Position numbers and translations under genes: made by a program. A DNA stretch of 60,820 bases from Candidatus Methylopumilus sp. (GTDB lineage Bacteria; Pseudomonadota; Gammaproteobacteria; Burkholderiales; Methylophilaceae), in NCBI GenBank assembly GCA_024640945.1, contig JAHEEA010000007.1, forward strand, positions 1 to 60,820, read 5' to 3'. The notes under the pieces are model-generated. The model saw nothing but the letters and a program-made list of their open reading frames with translations, made no database searches and was not told the DNA's origin. Shown here piece by piece: positions 26,286-35,977 of the stretch (position 1 is its first letter; each line of letters opens with the position of its first letter).

Positions 26286-28015
26286 TGAATGCCCTTTTAA
26301 ATATTGTTCACCAAGTAAAAAACAGTTTTGGTTTAAGTGCCAATAATACTGTGCGTGGTGGTGTTCATCCTGCAGAGCACAAACAAGAATCTACGACCTT
26401 AACAATTGGATCTTTAGCGCTTTCTAAAAGATTGGTGCTGCCTCTTCGTCAGCATGTGGGTCATTTACCTAAAGTTTTAGTCACGGTTGGGCAACATGTT
26501 CTTAAAGGACAATTGCTAGCAGAAGCTGAGGGCAATATTTCTGCTGCCATTCACGCGCCAACTTCTGGTGTGGTGTTGGCCATTGAAGATGCGCTTATTC
26601 CACATCCGTCTGGATTGCCTGATCAATGTATCGTGCTTGAGTCAGATGGCCAAGATACTTGGGGCGAGCGCGTCGCTATCGATTGGCGTCATTTAGATCA
26701 GCCAACGCTATTAGCAGCTTTACGAAATTCGGGGATTGTTGGTTTGGGTGGTGCAGCTTTCCCTACGCAAATTAAATTGCGTACAAATCCTAAAGTGCAG
26801 ATTAAAACCTTGGTGGTTAATGCTGCGGAATGTGAGCCATACATTACTTGTGATGACATGTTAATGCGTGAACGTGCAGCTGACATTTTAAAAGGTGTGG
26901 AAATTGCCCAATATCTATTAGGCGCTGAAGAATGCTTGATTGGTATTGAAGACAATAAACCAGAAGCTGCTGAAGCTATGCGCCAAGCTTGTGCCAATAG
27001 CGCTGTAAAGAATTTGCAAGTCATCGTTGTGCCCACACAATATCCTAGCGGCGATGCGCGTCAACTTATTCGTTTATTAACAGGCATGGAAGTGCCTAAC
27101 GATAAACGTTCAACTGATGTAGGCGTGCAATGCTTTAACGTTGCAACACTATTGGCTTTACATCGTTATTTTGATTTTGGCGAACCTGCATTGTCACGCG
27201 TAGTAACTATCACGGGTAATGTCAGCACACCTAGAAATTATGAAGTGTTATTTGGTACACCAGTCACAGACTTGATTGCCGCCGCCGGTGGCGCGCTCGA
27301 TCAAACAGATGATTACATTATGGGTGGCCCAATGATGGGTTTTAGTCTGCCATCTGTAGATGTGCCGATTACTAAAGCCGCTAATTGTATTATTGCGAGT
27401 GCACCTCAATTATTCGCGCCGCCACCTCCAGCTATGCCATGTATTCGTTGTGCACGTTGCGCAGATGTATGCCCTGTTAGCCTGCAACCACAAGAGCTTT
27501 ACTGGTTTTCTAAATCAAGCAATTTAGAAAAGGCACGTGATTACAAATTATTTGATTGTATTGAGTGTGGTTGCTGCACTTACGCATGCCCAAGCAATAT
27601 TCCACTCGTTCAATATTATCGTTTTGCTAAGAGTGAAATCATTGCTCAAGATCGTGCTAAAGAAGCGGCTGATTTGGCGCGTGAACGTAACGAATTCCGT
27701 TTGATGCGTATTGAACGTGAAAAACAAGAGCGTGCACAAAAACATGCGCAAAAAGCAGTAGGTGCACAAACTGAGGCAGCTAAAGAAGTGCTAGCAGTTT
27801 CAGCTAATCCAGAAGCAGATGCCGCTAAGAAAGCTGCGATTGCGGCAGCAATTGAACGTGCAAAAGCTCAAAAAGCTGCTGCTGCACCGCAAAATATAGA
27901 TAAAGTCGAGCCAGCGGTTCAAGCAGAAATTGCAAAAATCGATGCCCGACGTGATGCCGCAAAACAAGCCGTACAAGCGCAATTGTTTGAGTCTGACCCA
28001 CAGGATAATAAATGA
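26285..28015 (+). CDS. rsxC: Electron transport complex subunit RsxC (RnfC)
   Basis: This 576-residue peripheral subunit carries an N-terminal barrel-sandwich domain, a Rossmann-like NADH/FMN domain (GLGGAAFPTQIKL near residue 153) and two [4Fe-4S] clusters, CIRCARCADVCP and CIECGCCTYACP (about 385-435). The last roughly 110 residues are Ala/Lys/Gln/Arg-rich and likely a helical coiled tail, a known variable part of RnfC. It is the NAD(H)-interacting subunit. It overlaps rsxD by four bases. Confidence 0.96.
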   Translation: MNALLNIVHQVKNSFGLSANNTVRGGVHPAEHKQESTTLTIGSLALSKRLVLPLRQHVGHLPKVLVTVGQHVLKGQLLAEAEGNISAAIHAPTSGVVLAIEDALIPHPSGLPDQCIVLESDGQDTWGERVAIDWRHLDQPTLLAALRNSGIVGLGGAAFPTQIKLRTNPKVQIKTLVVNAAECEPYITCDDMLMRERAADILKGVEIAQYLLGAEECLIGIEDNKPEAAEAMRQACANSAVKNLQVIVVPTQYPSGDARQLIRLLTGMEVPNDKRSTDVGVQCFNVATLLALHRYFDFGEPALSRVVTITGNVSTPRNYEVLFGTPVTDLIAAAGGALDQTDDYIMGGPMMGFSLPSVDVPITKAANCIIASAPQLFAPPPPAMPCIRCARCADVCPVSLQPQELYWFSKSSNLEKARDYKLFDCIECGCCTYACPSNIPLVQYYRFAKSEIIAQDRAKEAADLARERNEFRLMRIEREKQERAQKHAQKAVGAQTEAAKEVLAVSANPEADAAKKAAIAAAIERAKAQKAAAAPQNIDKVEPAVQAEIAKIDARRDAAKQAVQAQLFESDPQDNK

Positions 28016-29031
28016 GTAGATCACCCTATTTGAGTAGTGCGCCTAGCGTGAGCGTGATCATGGTCAAGGTCATGTTGGCTTTGATTCCTGCGATTGCTGC
28101 CTACGTCTGGGTTTATGGTGCTGGCATCTTAGTTACTTTGGCTTTGGCTTCTGCGACTGCCTTAACTGCCGAAGCATTAATGCTTAAATTGCGCAATCGT
28201 CCAATTAAACCATTTCTCATGGACGGTAGTGCTTTGCTTACCGCTTGGTTACTAGCGCTTTCATTGCCACCTTTAGCGCCTTGGTGGCTGGTGGTAGTGG
28301 GTACCTTATTCGCGATTGTGATCGCTAAACATTTATATGGCGGCTTAGGCTACAACCCATTTAATCCTGCGATGGTAGGTTATGCAGTCTTATTGATTTC
28401 ATTTCCCGTGATCATGACGCATTGGCCAGCGCCACTTGAGTTAGCGCAAGCTAAATTAAGTTTTGCTGAACAGTATCAGTTTATTTTTGGTGCGAGTTTA
28501 CCTAATGGCGTACAGGTTGATGCTATCAGCATGGCAACGCCATTGGATTATTTAAAAACTCAATTAACCTTACATCACCAAGTGCAAGACATTACAACTG
28601 CTTCGCAGTTTGGGGCTTTTGGCGCTAAAGGTGGCGAGCTTGTAGTATGGGCTTATCTTTTAGGTGGGCTCTATTTATTGCAACAACGCTTGATTACTTG
28701 GCATTTACCGACAGCATTTTTGGGTGCGTTGGCATTAATGGCAGGTGCTTTTTACTTAGTAGATGCAAATCACTTTGCAAGCCCAGTATTCCATTTGTTT
28801 ACGGGCGCATCGATGTTGGGTGCTTTCTTTATCATTACAGATCCTGTGAGTGGTCCAACTACACCCAAAGGCAAATTGATTTTTGCTGTTGGGATTGCCG
28901 TTTTAACTTATTTAATTCGAGTGTATGGTGGCTATCCTGATGGTGTTGCTTTCTCAGTCTTATTAATGAACATGTGTGTACCTTTGATTGATGCGTGGAC
29001 ACAACCTAGAGTATTTGGCCATTCAAAATGA
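28012..29031 (+). CDS. rsxD: Electron transport complex subunit RsxD (RnfD)
   Basis: The 339-residue NqrB/RnfD-family membrane protein has multiple hydrophobic helices. The covalent-FMN region ISMATPLD lies near residue 180, and the conserved segments FLMDGSALLTAWLL and GYNPFNPAMVGY are typical. It starts inside the rsxC stop (ATGA) and overlaps rsxG by four bases, so translation along the operon is coupled. Confidence 0.95.
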   Translation: MSRSPYLSSAPSVSVIMVKVMLALIPAIAAYVWVYGAGILVTLALASATALTAEALMLKLRNRPIKPFLMDGSALLTAWLLALSLPPLAPWWLVVVGTLFAIVIAKHLYGGLGYNPFNPAMVGYAVLLISFPVIMTHWPAPLELAQAKLSFAEQYQFIFGASLPNGVQVDAISMATPLDYLKTQLTLHHQVQDITTASQFGAFGAKGGELVVWAYLLGGLYLLQQRLITWHLPTAFLGALALMAGAFYLVDANHFASPVFHLFTGASMLGAFFIITDPVSGPTTPKGKLIFAVGIAVLTYLIRVYGGYPDGVAFSVLLMNMCVPLIDAWTQPRVFGHSK

Positions 29032-29675
29032 GTGAATCTATCTTAAAACATTCGGTCAAAACAGCGATGGTCATGATCGCTTTTACTATCGCGGGGACTT
29101 TGAGTTTGGCTGTCATCCATCAAACAACGGAAGCACCAATTTCAAAGGCAGAAGCGGCAGTTCGCATGGCCTTGTTCGCACAGATTTTAGTGCCTGAATT
29201 GCATGATAATGACTTGCTTCAAGATGAGATTAAATTGCCAGCCGGTGGTGATTTAGGTAATCGCGATGAGACTTTAATTTATCGGGCACGCCTAAAAAAT
29301 AAGCCATCTGCAGTTATTTTAGAAGCAACGGCACCTGATGGTTATAGCGGCGATATTAAACTCTTGGTTGCAATTAAAGCGGACGGTGAAATTGCAGGCG
29401 TTCGTGTATTAACACATAAAGAAACGCCTGGTTTAGGTGACTATATTGATATTGCACATAGTGAATGGATTAAGCAATTTGATGGTCAGTCTCTTGTGAA
29501 AAGAAATGATGAAGCTTGGTTCGTGAAGAAAGATGGCGGCCAATTTGATTTCACCACTGGGGCAACCATTACACCGCGTGCCGTAGTTAAAGCCGTACAT
29601 AAAGTATTGAAGTTTTATTCAAAAAATCAACAGGCTATTTTTGAAACCGCCGCAGGGCAGATCATTGCGCAATAA
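29028..29675 (+). CDS. rsxG: Electron transport complex subunit RsxG (RnfG)
   Basis: This 215-residue protein has one N-terminal membrane helix (about 10-32) and a periplasmic FMN-binding domain. The threonine that carries FMN is in the TGATIT motif at about residues 182-187. KETPGLGDYI is another family segment. Two start-to-stop overlaps and position match the rsxABCDGE order. Confidence 0.95.
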   Translation: MSESILKHSVKTAMVMIAFTIAGTLSLAVIHQTTEAPISKAEAAVRMALFAQILVPELHDNDLLQDEIKLPAGGDLGNRDETLIYRARLKNKPSAVILEATAPDGYSGDIKLLVAIKADGEIAGVRVLTHKETPGLGDYIDIAHSEWIKQFDGQSLVKRNDEAWFVKKDGGQFDFTTGATITPRAVVKAVHKVLKFYSKNQQAIFETAAGQIIAQ

Positions 29676-29701
29676 GTTGCCAAGCGTCCAAAGGAAACAA
29701 T

Positions 29702-30424
29702 ATGAGTGAAGCAGCCTTAGATACTGTAGAAGAAACAAAGCCATCTGCCAGTAAAATTTCTTATCCAGAAATTATAGGAAATGGCTTGTGGAAACAGAAC
29801 CCGGGATTGGTTCAGCTTTTGGGTTTGTGCCCAACTCTAGCCATGACAGTGAGCTTGGTGAATGGCTTTAGCTTGGGTTTGATGACGGCTGTTGTTATGG
29901 CCGCTAGTAACGCGAGTGTTGCACCGATTCGTCAATGGGTTCCAACAGAAATTCGTATTCCAGTCTTTATTTTGATTATCGCTGCGCTGGTGACGATTAT
30001 TGATTTATCCATGCATGCCTATTTGCAAAGTCTGCATGCAGTGTTGGGTATTTTTATTCCACTCATTGTGACTAATTGTATTGTGCTTGCCCGTGTTGAA
30101 GCTTTTGCAGCTAAAAATCCTGTTGCACCTTCTGCGCTTGATGGTTTTATGATGGGCTTTGGTTTGGCTTTGGTCTTAGCGGTATTAGGCGGTGTACGCG
30201 AAATTATTGGTAAAGGCACATTGTTCTCAGGTATTGATTTAGTTTTCGGCCCTTCAGCGAAGGCTATGATTTTGACGATCATCCCTGATTACCACGGTTT
30301 CTTATTGGCTATTTTGCCGCCAGGTGCGTTTATTGGATTAGCTAGTCTAATTGCAACGCGCAATTGGTTGGAGCAGCGTAAATTAGCTCGCTTAGCAAAT
30401 GCTGCGCCTGTGCTAGCACACTAA
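29702..30424 (+). CDS. rsxE: Electron transport complex subunit RsxE (RnfE)
   Basis: This 240-residue membrane protein is homologous to RsxA and has about six helices. Conserved segments NPGLVQLLGLCPTLAMT and LIVTNCIVLARVEAFA each hold a Cys that ligates the membrane Fe-S cluster. It has its own good ribosome-binding site (AAAGGAAA). It ends the Rnf/Rsx block, 21 bases before nth, the same order as in gammaproteobacteria. Confidence 0.95.
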   Translation: MSEAALDTVEETKPSASKISYPEIIGNGLWKQNPGLVQLLGLCPTLAMTVSLVNGFSLGLMTAVVMAASNASVAPIRQWVPTEIRIPVFILIIAALVTIIDLSMHAYLQSLHAVLGIFIPLIVTNCIVLARVEAFAAKNPVAPSALDGFMMGFGLALVLAVLGGVREIIGKGTLFSGIDLVFGPSAKAMILTIIPDYHGFLLAILPPGAFIGLASLIATRNWLEQRKLARLANAAPVLAH

Positions 30425-30445
30425 TAAAACTGTCGTTTTTATTCT

Positions 30446-31084
30446 ATGGCACTTAATGCTGAAAAGCGGTTCGAGATTTTTCGCAGATTAGCCATTGCCA
30501 TTCCTGAGCCTAAAACTGAGCTTCATCACAATAGTGTTTTTGAGCTATTAATCGCTGTTATCCTCTCCGCACAAGCGACCGATAAAGGTGTCAATATCGC
30601 TACTGCTAAGTTGTATCCAGTTGCCAATACGCCCTCAGCTATTTTGGCTTTAGGAGTCGAGGGGTTAGAGCATTACATCAAAACAATCGGTCTATACCAT
30701 AGCAAAGCTAAAAACGTGATTGCCACTTGTGAGATTTTGGTTAATCGCTTTGATAGCGTTGTTCCCAATACGCGTGAAGCGCTAGAAAGCTTGCCTGGTG
30801 TAGGACGTAAAACTGCCAACGTGATTTTAAATACAGCGTTTGGTCAGCCAACCATTGCTGTCGATACGCATATTTTTAGGTTAGGTAATCGTATCGGATT
30901 AGCTAAAGGCAAAACGCCCTTAGAAGTCGAACTTAAATTAATGAAAGCAGTGCCTAAAGAATTTATGCAGGATGCGCATCACTTATTAATTTTGCATGGC
31001 CGTTATATTTGTATTGCACGTCAACCTAAATGTGGAGAGTGTGTGATTCGTGATTTATGCGAACTTAAAGGGAAGGCAGCTTAA
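30446..31084 (+). CDS. nth: Endonuclease III
   Basis: The 212-residue DNA glycosylase/AP lyase removes oxidised pyrimidines. The helix-hairpin-helix LPGVGRKTANV (about residues 114-124) includes the catalytic Lys, the catalytic Asp is in VDTHIFRL (about 139), and the C-terminal [4Fe-4S] cysteines are in CIARQPKCGECVIRDLC. Length is typical. It follows rsxE in the same direction and probably shares its transcript. Confidence 0.96.
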   Translation: MALNAEKRFEIFRRLAIAIPEPKTELHHNSVFELLIAVILSAQATDKGVNIATAKLYPVANTPSAILALGVEGLEHYIKTIGLYHSKAKNVIATCEILVNRFDSVVPNTREALESLPGVGRKTANVILNTAFGQPTIAVDTHIFRLGNRIGLAKGKTPLEVELKLMKAVPKEFMQDAHHLLILHGRYICIARQPKCGECVIRDLCELKGKAA

Positions 31085-31089
31085 TTTCA

Positions 31090-31530
31090 ATGGCATTATT
31101 TAATCCAAGTCGTGACCAAGTCAGACAATTCTTTTTTGATACTTGGGCCAAGTACAAGCAAACACAAACGTTGACTGATCTAGAAGCGATTGCTTTGCAA
31201 GTGATACAAATGCATCCTGAATATCACACGGTATTAGATGCGCCAGAGCGTTTTATGGAGCAGGCTTACTTTCCTGAAATGGGTGAAACCAATCCGTTCT
31301 TGCATATGAGCTTGCATCTTTCCGTGCTTGAACAAATCGCCGTTAATCAGCCGATAGGCATTGCTAATGCCTACCAAAGCCTTAAGTTAAAACACGGCAA
31401 TGAAATGGATGCGCAACATGATTTAATGGACTGTTTGGCTGAAACCATTTGGCAGGCACAGCGCGCCAGTCAGCCGCCAGACGGTCAGGCTTATATCGCT
31501 TGTATGAATGCTAAAGCAGGTTTAGCTTAG
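31090..31530 (+). CDS. DUF1841 family protein
   Basis: This 146-residue soluble protein resembles the DUF1841 family of beta- and gammaproteobacteria. It opens with NPSRDQVRQFFFDTWAKY and contains the FLHMSLHLSVLEQ segment with spaced His residues. No signal peptide, membrane segment or known catalytic motif is visible. It starts five bases after nth and likely belongs to the rsx-nth transcript. Function is unknown. Confidence 0.8.
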   Translation: MALFNPSRDQVRQFFFDTWAKYKQTQTLTDLEAIALQVIQMHPEYHTVLDAPERFMEQAYFPEMGETNPFLHMSLHLSVLEQIAVNQPIGIANAYQSLKLKHGNEMDAQHDLMDCLAETIWQAQRASQPPDGQAYIACMNAKAGLA

Positions 31531-31575
31531 CAGATTGGTTAGTTGGATTTATTAATTAAGAAATGAGAATATGAA

Positions 31576-31923
31576 ATGACTTTAGAAATTAACCGTATTC
31601 ATGACAACTTCTGTGCCACTGGCCAGATGACATTAGAAAGTCTCGCTGAAGCAGCTGAGTTGGGTTTTAAAACTATTTTTAATTATCGTCCTGATGGTGA
31701 GGGTGGTGCAGAACAACCAACTAGCGCTGAGCTTAAAGCTAAAGCTGAACAATTGGGGTTGAACTACTTTCACATTCCTGTTGTTCCAGGCAATCTTCAG
31801 CCAGAGCAGGTGCAAGAATTTATTGATCTTTATGCAAAGGCAGCCAAACCTGCTTTAGGCTTTTGTCGTGGGGGTACTCGTGCTGCAAAAGTATTTGAAT
31901 TAGCAAATGTAGAGTCTGTTTAA
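31576..31923 (+). CDS. TIGR01244/DUF442-type phosphatase-like protein
   Basis: This 115-residue protein resembles the dual-specificity-phosphatase-like domain found alone or fused in beta-lactamase-hydrolase-like (Blh) proteins. A Cys-containing active-site loop FCRGGTRAA (about residues 96-104) has the short C-x4-R spacing of this family rather than the classical C-x5-R. The segment FKTIFNYRPDGEGG is also typical. It converges on nadB with only seven bases between the stop codons. In some bacteria such proteins act in sulfide metabolism, but no such partner is nearby. Confidence 0.75.
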   Translation: MTLEINRIHDNFCATGQMTLESLAEAAELGFKTIFNYRPDGEGGAEQPTSAELKAKAEQLGLNYFHIPVVPGNLQPEQVQEFIDLYAKAAKPALGFCRGGTRAAKVFELANVESV

Positions 31924-31930
31924 AAACGTT

Positions 31931-33574
31931 TTATTTGTTTTTAAGTGATTCTGTTCCGTGTTCGCTGTCGAGTAAGCTGAAATAATTCGAAGGCTCTAAA
32001 ACAGTGGGCACGGCAACATCAAGCATCTCAGGATAATCTTTACTGTAATGCAAGCCACGGCTCTCGTGCCTTTCCATGGCGCTTTTAACAATCAACTCAG
32101 CAACTTGTAATAAGTTTCTTAATTCGATTAGATTGTTGCTGATTCTGAAATTGCTATAAAACTCATGAACTTCATCTTGTAGCATTTGAATACGATGCAT
32201 GGCGCGGGTTAAACGTTTGCTTGTACGTACAATCCCCACATAATTCCACATAAAGCGCCTGAGCTCATTCCATGTGTGCGTGATGATGACTTCCTCGTCT
32301 GCATCGGTCACGCGACTTTCATCCCAATAAGGTAGGGTGATACTTTCTTTAGGTGCTTGCGCTAAGATATCTTTGGCAGCGGCTTGTCCGAATACCATGC
32401 ATTCCAACAGTGAATTACTTGCTAAGCGATTAGCGCCATGTAAACCTGTACATGCCGTCTCGCCAATCGCATATAAGCCAGACACATCGGTGCGACCAAT
32501 GTGGTCTGTCATCACGCCACCGCACATGTAGTGAGCGGCTGGTACCACAGGGATAGGCTCGCGTGTAATATCAATGCCTAATTCCATGCAGCGTCGATAA
32601 ATCGTTGGGAAATGCGAAATAATAAAATCAGCAGGTTTATGTGAGATATCTAAAAATACGCAATCAATCCCGCGTTTTTTCATTTCAAAGTCGATTGCCC
32701 TAGCAACAACATCACGCGGTGCAAGTTCTCCGCGTTTGTCATGGTCAGGCATAAAGCGTTTGCCGTTTGGCAACTTCAGAATGCCACCTTCTCCACGCAC
32801 AGCTTCAGTGATTAAAAAAGATTTGGCTTCTGGATGATATAAACAGGTTGGGTGGAATTGAATAAATTCCATATTGGCCACGCGGCAACCAACACGCCAG
32901 GCCATCGCTACGCCATCACCAGTACTCACGTCAGGGTTGGTAGTGTAAAGATAAACTTTACCAGAACCACCAGTCGCTAATACCGTATGTTGGGCAGCAA
33001 TCGTGATGACTTTGCCGCTTTTGTTATCGAGTACATACGCACCTAGTGCTTCGCCATTGCTTTGCTGGTCTGATGGGCTAATCCCAGCTTTGCGTGAGGT
33101 AATCAGGTCAACGGCAATGTGATCTTCTAATACGGTAATGTTTGGATGGCTGAGAACTTGTTCTGCCAAGGTTTTTTGAACAGCGTGTCCGGTAGCGTCC
33201 GCTGCGTGAATAATGCGGCGGTGGCTGTGGCCACCTTCACGGGTTAAATGGTAACCACTTCCGTCATCTTCTCTTGTGAAAGGCACGCCTTGCGCAATCA
33301 ACCATTCAACGGTTTCCTTCGCATGGCTTGCAACCTCTCTTGTGACTTCTTGGTCACAAAGCCCAGCGCCAGCAATTAAGGTATCTTGGATATGGGCTTC
33401 AATCGAATCATCGTTTGTTAAGACGGCAGCAATACCACCTTGCGCCCAACTGCTTGAAGTGTCATTGATTTTTCGTTTACTGAGTAAGCAAACTTTTTTT
33501 TCTGCAGCGACTTTAAGTGCAACTGTAAGACCGGCAAGGCCGCTACCAATAATTAAAACATCAAATTGCTGCAT
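31931..33574 (-). CDS. nadB: L-aspartate oxidase
   Basis: The 547-residue flavoenzyme oxidises aspartate to iminoaspartate, the first step of NAD biosynthesis. It has the FAD motif [16 protein letters not shown] near the N-terminus, [12 protein letters not shown], the [18 protein letters not shown] segment and GLHYSKDYP near the C-terminus. It resembles SdhA in fold, but the short C-terminus and the YMCGGVMTD segment identify NadB. It is transcribed alone toward the blh-like gene and is divergent from rpoE. Confidence 0.96.
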   Translation of the reverse strand: MQQFDVLIIGSGLAGLTVALKVAAEKKVCLLSKRKINDTSSSWAQGGIAAVLTNDDSIEAHIQDTLIAGAGLCDQEVTREVASHAKETVEWLIAQGVPFTREDDGSGYHLTREGGHSHRRIIHAADATGHAVQKTLAEQVLSHPNITVLEDHIAVDLITSRKAGISPSDQQSNGEALGAYVLDNKSGKVITIAAQHTVLATGGSGKVYLYTTNPDVSTGDGVAMAWRVGCRVANMEFIQFHPTCLYHPEAKSFLITEAVRGEGGILKLPNGKRFMPDHDKRGELAPRDVVARAIDFEMKKRGIDCVFLDISHKPADFIISHFPTIYRRCMELGIDITREPIPVVPAAHYMCGGVMTDHIGRTDVSGLYAIGETACTGLHGANRLASNSLLECMVFGQAAAKDILAQAPKESITLPYWDESRVTDADEEVIITHTWNELRRFMWNYVGIVRTSKRLTRAMHRIQMLQDEVHEFYSNFRISNNLIELRNLLQVAELIVKSAMERHESRGLHYSKDYPEMLDVAVPTVLEPSNYFSLLDSEHGTESLKNK

Positions 33575-33590
33575 ACAAACCTACAAGAGT

Positions 33591-33618
33591 GAACTTTGTG
33601 CAGTTTATCGTTGTCTGC
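33591..33618 (+). promoter_or_regulatory. Possible sigma-E-type autoregulated promoter of rpoE
   Basis: GAACTT (33591-33596) and TCTGC (33614-33618) with a 17-base spacer resemble sigma-E -35 and -10 elements (GGAACTT and TCTGA type). rpoE genes are commonly autoregulated. The -10 match is partial and the spacer one base long. Confidence 0.35.
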
Positions 33619-33761
33619 TTTATGTGGCTAGCAATGTATAAAAATAAGGGGTAATCGCAATGTTAGACGTAAAAAATATAGCGGATATTTCGCGCTTTGG
33701 ATTCGTTGAGACTGCTGCATCGAGTTATACTGCAGCCGTTAATAATAAAAATATAGGGAGC

Positions 33762-34424
33762 ATGTCCTCAATGGGCAATGCTAAAGACGAAATAACAGGT
33801 AAGCAATCTGGCGATTTACCGGCGGCTAGTAATCGTGAGATTGACCAAGCATTAGTTGAGCGTGCACAAGCTGGCGATCAACGTGCGTTTGGCATGCTGG
33901 TTGAAAAGTACCAACGTAAGTTGGCACGCCTGTTATCACGCATGATGCGTGACCAAGCTGAGATTGAAGATGTTGTTCAAGAGTCATTCATTAAGGCTTA
34001 TCGCGCACTCCCAAATTTTAGAGGCGATAGCGCTTTTTATACTTGGCTATATCGTATTGGTATCAATACCGCTAAGAATCATTTAGTCGCCATGGGTCGT
34101 AGACCACAAGTGGCGCGTGACGTTGAAATTGAAGATGCTGAAAATTTTGAAGATGCAGATGAACTTCGCACTATGGAGACACCTGAGTCTGAAATGATGA
34201 GTAAAGAAATTGCTCAAACCGTTAATGACACCGTCATGGCTTTGCCTGACGAGTTACGCACTGCAATTACATTGCGTGAAATAGAAGGTTTGAGTTATGA
34301 GGAAATTGCAACATTAATGAGCTGCCCAATTGGCACCGTGCGTTCTCGTATTTTTAGAGCGCGTGAAATGATTGCCCTTAAATTGCGCCCTTTATTGGAT
34401 ACACCAGACGATAAACGCTGGTAG
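33762..34424 (+). CDS. rpoE: RNA polymerase sigma factor RpoE (AlgU type)
   Basis: The 220-residue ECF sigma factor controls the envelope-stress response. I place the start at ATG 33762, which has an AGGGAG ribosome-binding site; the frame stays open further upstream to 33660, but those codons lack such a site. Sigma-2 contains GDQRAFGMLVEKYQRK and the EDVVQESFIKAYRAL segment. Sigma-4 has LREIEGLSYEEIA and a helix-turn-helix ending RSRIFRAREMI. The N-terminus carries about 20 extra residues compared with E. coli RpoE. The next genes are rseA, rseB, rseC and mucD, its regulators and a target protease. Confidence 0.94.
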   Translation: MSSMGNAKDEITGKQSGDLPAASNREIDQALVERAQAGDQRAFGMLVEKYQRKLARLLSRMMRDQAEIEDVVQESFIKAYRALPNFRGDSAFYTWLYRIGINTAKNHLVAMGRRPQVARDVEIEDAENFEDADELRTMETPESEMMSKEIAQTVNDTVMALPDELRTAITLREIEGLSYEEIATLMSCPIGTVRSRIFRAREMIALKLRPLLDTPDDKRW

Positions 34425-34489
34425 TCGTCTTAGGATTTAATATTTTTTTATTGATGTTTAATCGCATCAAAGTAACAGGAGAAGTAATA

Positions 34490-34942
34490 GTGAAAGAACA
34501 AATTTCAGCCTTGATGGATGATGATTTACCGCTGGAAAATGCGGAGCACGTATTCAAGTCTATCAAGAGCGGTGGCGAATCCGCCGCTAGCTGGTCGGCT
34601 TATCATTTGATTGGCGATGCTATGCGTGGCAATCGAGCTTTGAGTCATGACTTCACTTCAAAAGTGATGCAAGAAATCTCAAAACAGCCGACAGTATTAG
34701 CACCAAAAGTAAGTATGCTTAATGTCAAACGTCCTGCCGTATGGTCAGTAGCAGCGTCAGTAGCAGCATTCATGGCTGTTGGTTTTATGACTTTGCAGCA
34801 TCAAGCCCAAAATACTGTGATGGCGCCTGTAGAAATGGCTAAAAATACGCCAGATGAATACTTGCTTGCACATCAATCAATGTCGCCAATTAACACTGCA
34901 TACCTCATTGAGGCCGCCTCGCTAGATCAGGGACGTGAATGA
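34490..34942 (+). CDS. rseA: Anti-sigma-E factor RseA (MucA)
   Basis: The 150-residue protein starts at GTG 34490 with AGGAG seven bases upstream; the earlier TTG at 34451 lacks a site. The N-terminal sigma-binding domain begins VKEQISALMDDDLP, typical of RseA/MucA, and one membrane helix (about 82-101) separates it from a short periplasmic domain. It holds RpoE at the membrane until cut by DegS- and RseP-type proteases. It overlaps rseB by four bases. Confidence 0.9.
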   Translation: MKEQISALMDDDLPLENAEHVFKSIKSGGESAASWSAYHLIGDAMRGNRALSHDFTSKVMQEISKQPTVLAPKVSMLNVKRPAVWSVAASVAAFMAVGFMTLQHQAQNTVMAPVEMAKNTPDEYLLAHQSMSPINTAYLIEAASLDQGRE

Positions 34943-35904
34943 AACGTATTGCATTAGTACTTAGTTTTTTATTGTGGTCTGCCGCTGCGTTTGCAGGGCA
35001 AGATGATGCTTGGTTGATGCTTGAAAAAGCATCGCAAGCTGCACATGCTTTGAGCTACAAAGGCATCTTTGTTTATCAAACCGGTGCTAGCAGTAAGTCT
35101 GTGCAAGTGACTCACATGAACTACGGCCAAGGTGAATATTCACGTATGGTGGTTTTAGATGGTTCACCACGTGAAGCACTCAGCCAAGGCAATGACATGG
35201 TCATTTTCAATCCTCGCAATGAAAAAGTAGTGATTGAGAAAAAGCGCGGTCAAAGTATGTTCCCTGCTTTGTTGCCAGATAATATGGAATTAATTAAAAC
35301 CGTCTATCAGGCACAGTTGGGTGGTGAAGAGCGTGTTGGCGGGCGTGATGGCTACGTTATTAACTTAAGTCCTAAAGATCAATATCGCTACGGTTATAAG
35401 TTGTGGACTGATAAAGAGTATGGCTTATTAATAAAATCGATGATGATTGGTGATAAAAATGTTGCTTTAGATCAAATAGCGTTCAGTCAGATTTTGTTGA
35501 TGGATGGCCAAAGCATGGATTGGTTTAGGCCTGCTTTGGATAAAACAAAAGCCTATGTGATGGAGAAAGACGCGCCATCAAAACTTGATGCATCTGAAAT
35601 CGACTGGGACGTCACAAAACTGCCAAATGGATATCGTAAAGTAGACCAAGTGAAGCGCATGGTGGCTAATAAGCAAACACCAGTGACACAACTTATTTTC
35701 TCTGATGGACTTTCTTCAGTATCAGTATTTATTGAAGATATTCCTAAGGGTGTGCGTCCTAAGGTAGGGCACACCATGATGGGCGCTACGCATTTTTATG
35801 CCATTGTTAATGACATGCACCAAGTGATTGCAGTGGGTGAAGTGCCAGAAGTAACGGTGACCTATTTTGCTAATGCCGTAAGCTTTAAAAACAAATCCAA
35901 ATAG
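34939..35904 (+). CDS. rseB: Sigma-E regulatory protein RseB (MucB)
   Basis: This 321-residue periplasmic protein has a signal peptide (MKRIALVLSFLLWSAAAFA) and the two-domain MucB/RseB fold. The N-terminal part, starting with SYKGIFVYQTG, resembles lipoprotein-binding LolA/LolB domains; the C-terminal domain spans about residues 220-318. It shields RseA from proteolysis and releases it on sensing mislocalised lipids or LPS. ATGA overlap couples it to rseA. Confidence 0.94.
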   Translation: MKRIALVLSFLLWSAAAFAGQDDAWLMLEKASQAAHALSYKGIFVYQTGASSKSVQVTHMNYGQGEYSRMVVLDGSPREALSQGNDMVIFNPRNEKVVIEKKRGQSMFPALLPDNMELIKTVYQAQLGGEERVGGRDGYVINLSPKDQYRYGYKLWTDKEYGLLIKSMMIGDKNVALDQIAFSQILLMDGQSMDWFRPALDKTKAYVMEKDAPSKLDASEIDWDVTKLPNGYRKVDQVKRMVANKQTPVTQLIFSDGLSSVSVFIEDIPKGVRPKVGHTMMGATHFYAIVNDMHQVIAVGEVPEVTVTYFANAVSFKNKSK

Positions 35905-35977
35905 TTGCCATCTTAGTACTTGTTTTGTTGTAATGTGACTCCATATTATTCTTAATGAATTCATCTGAAATAAAACA

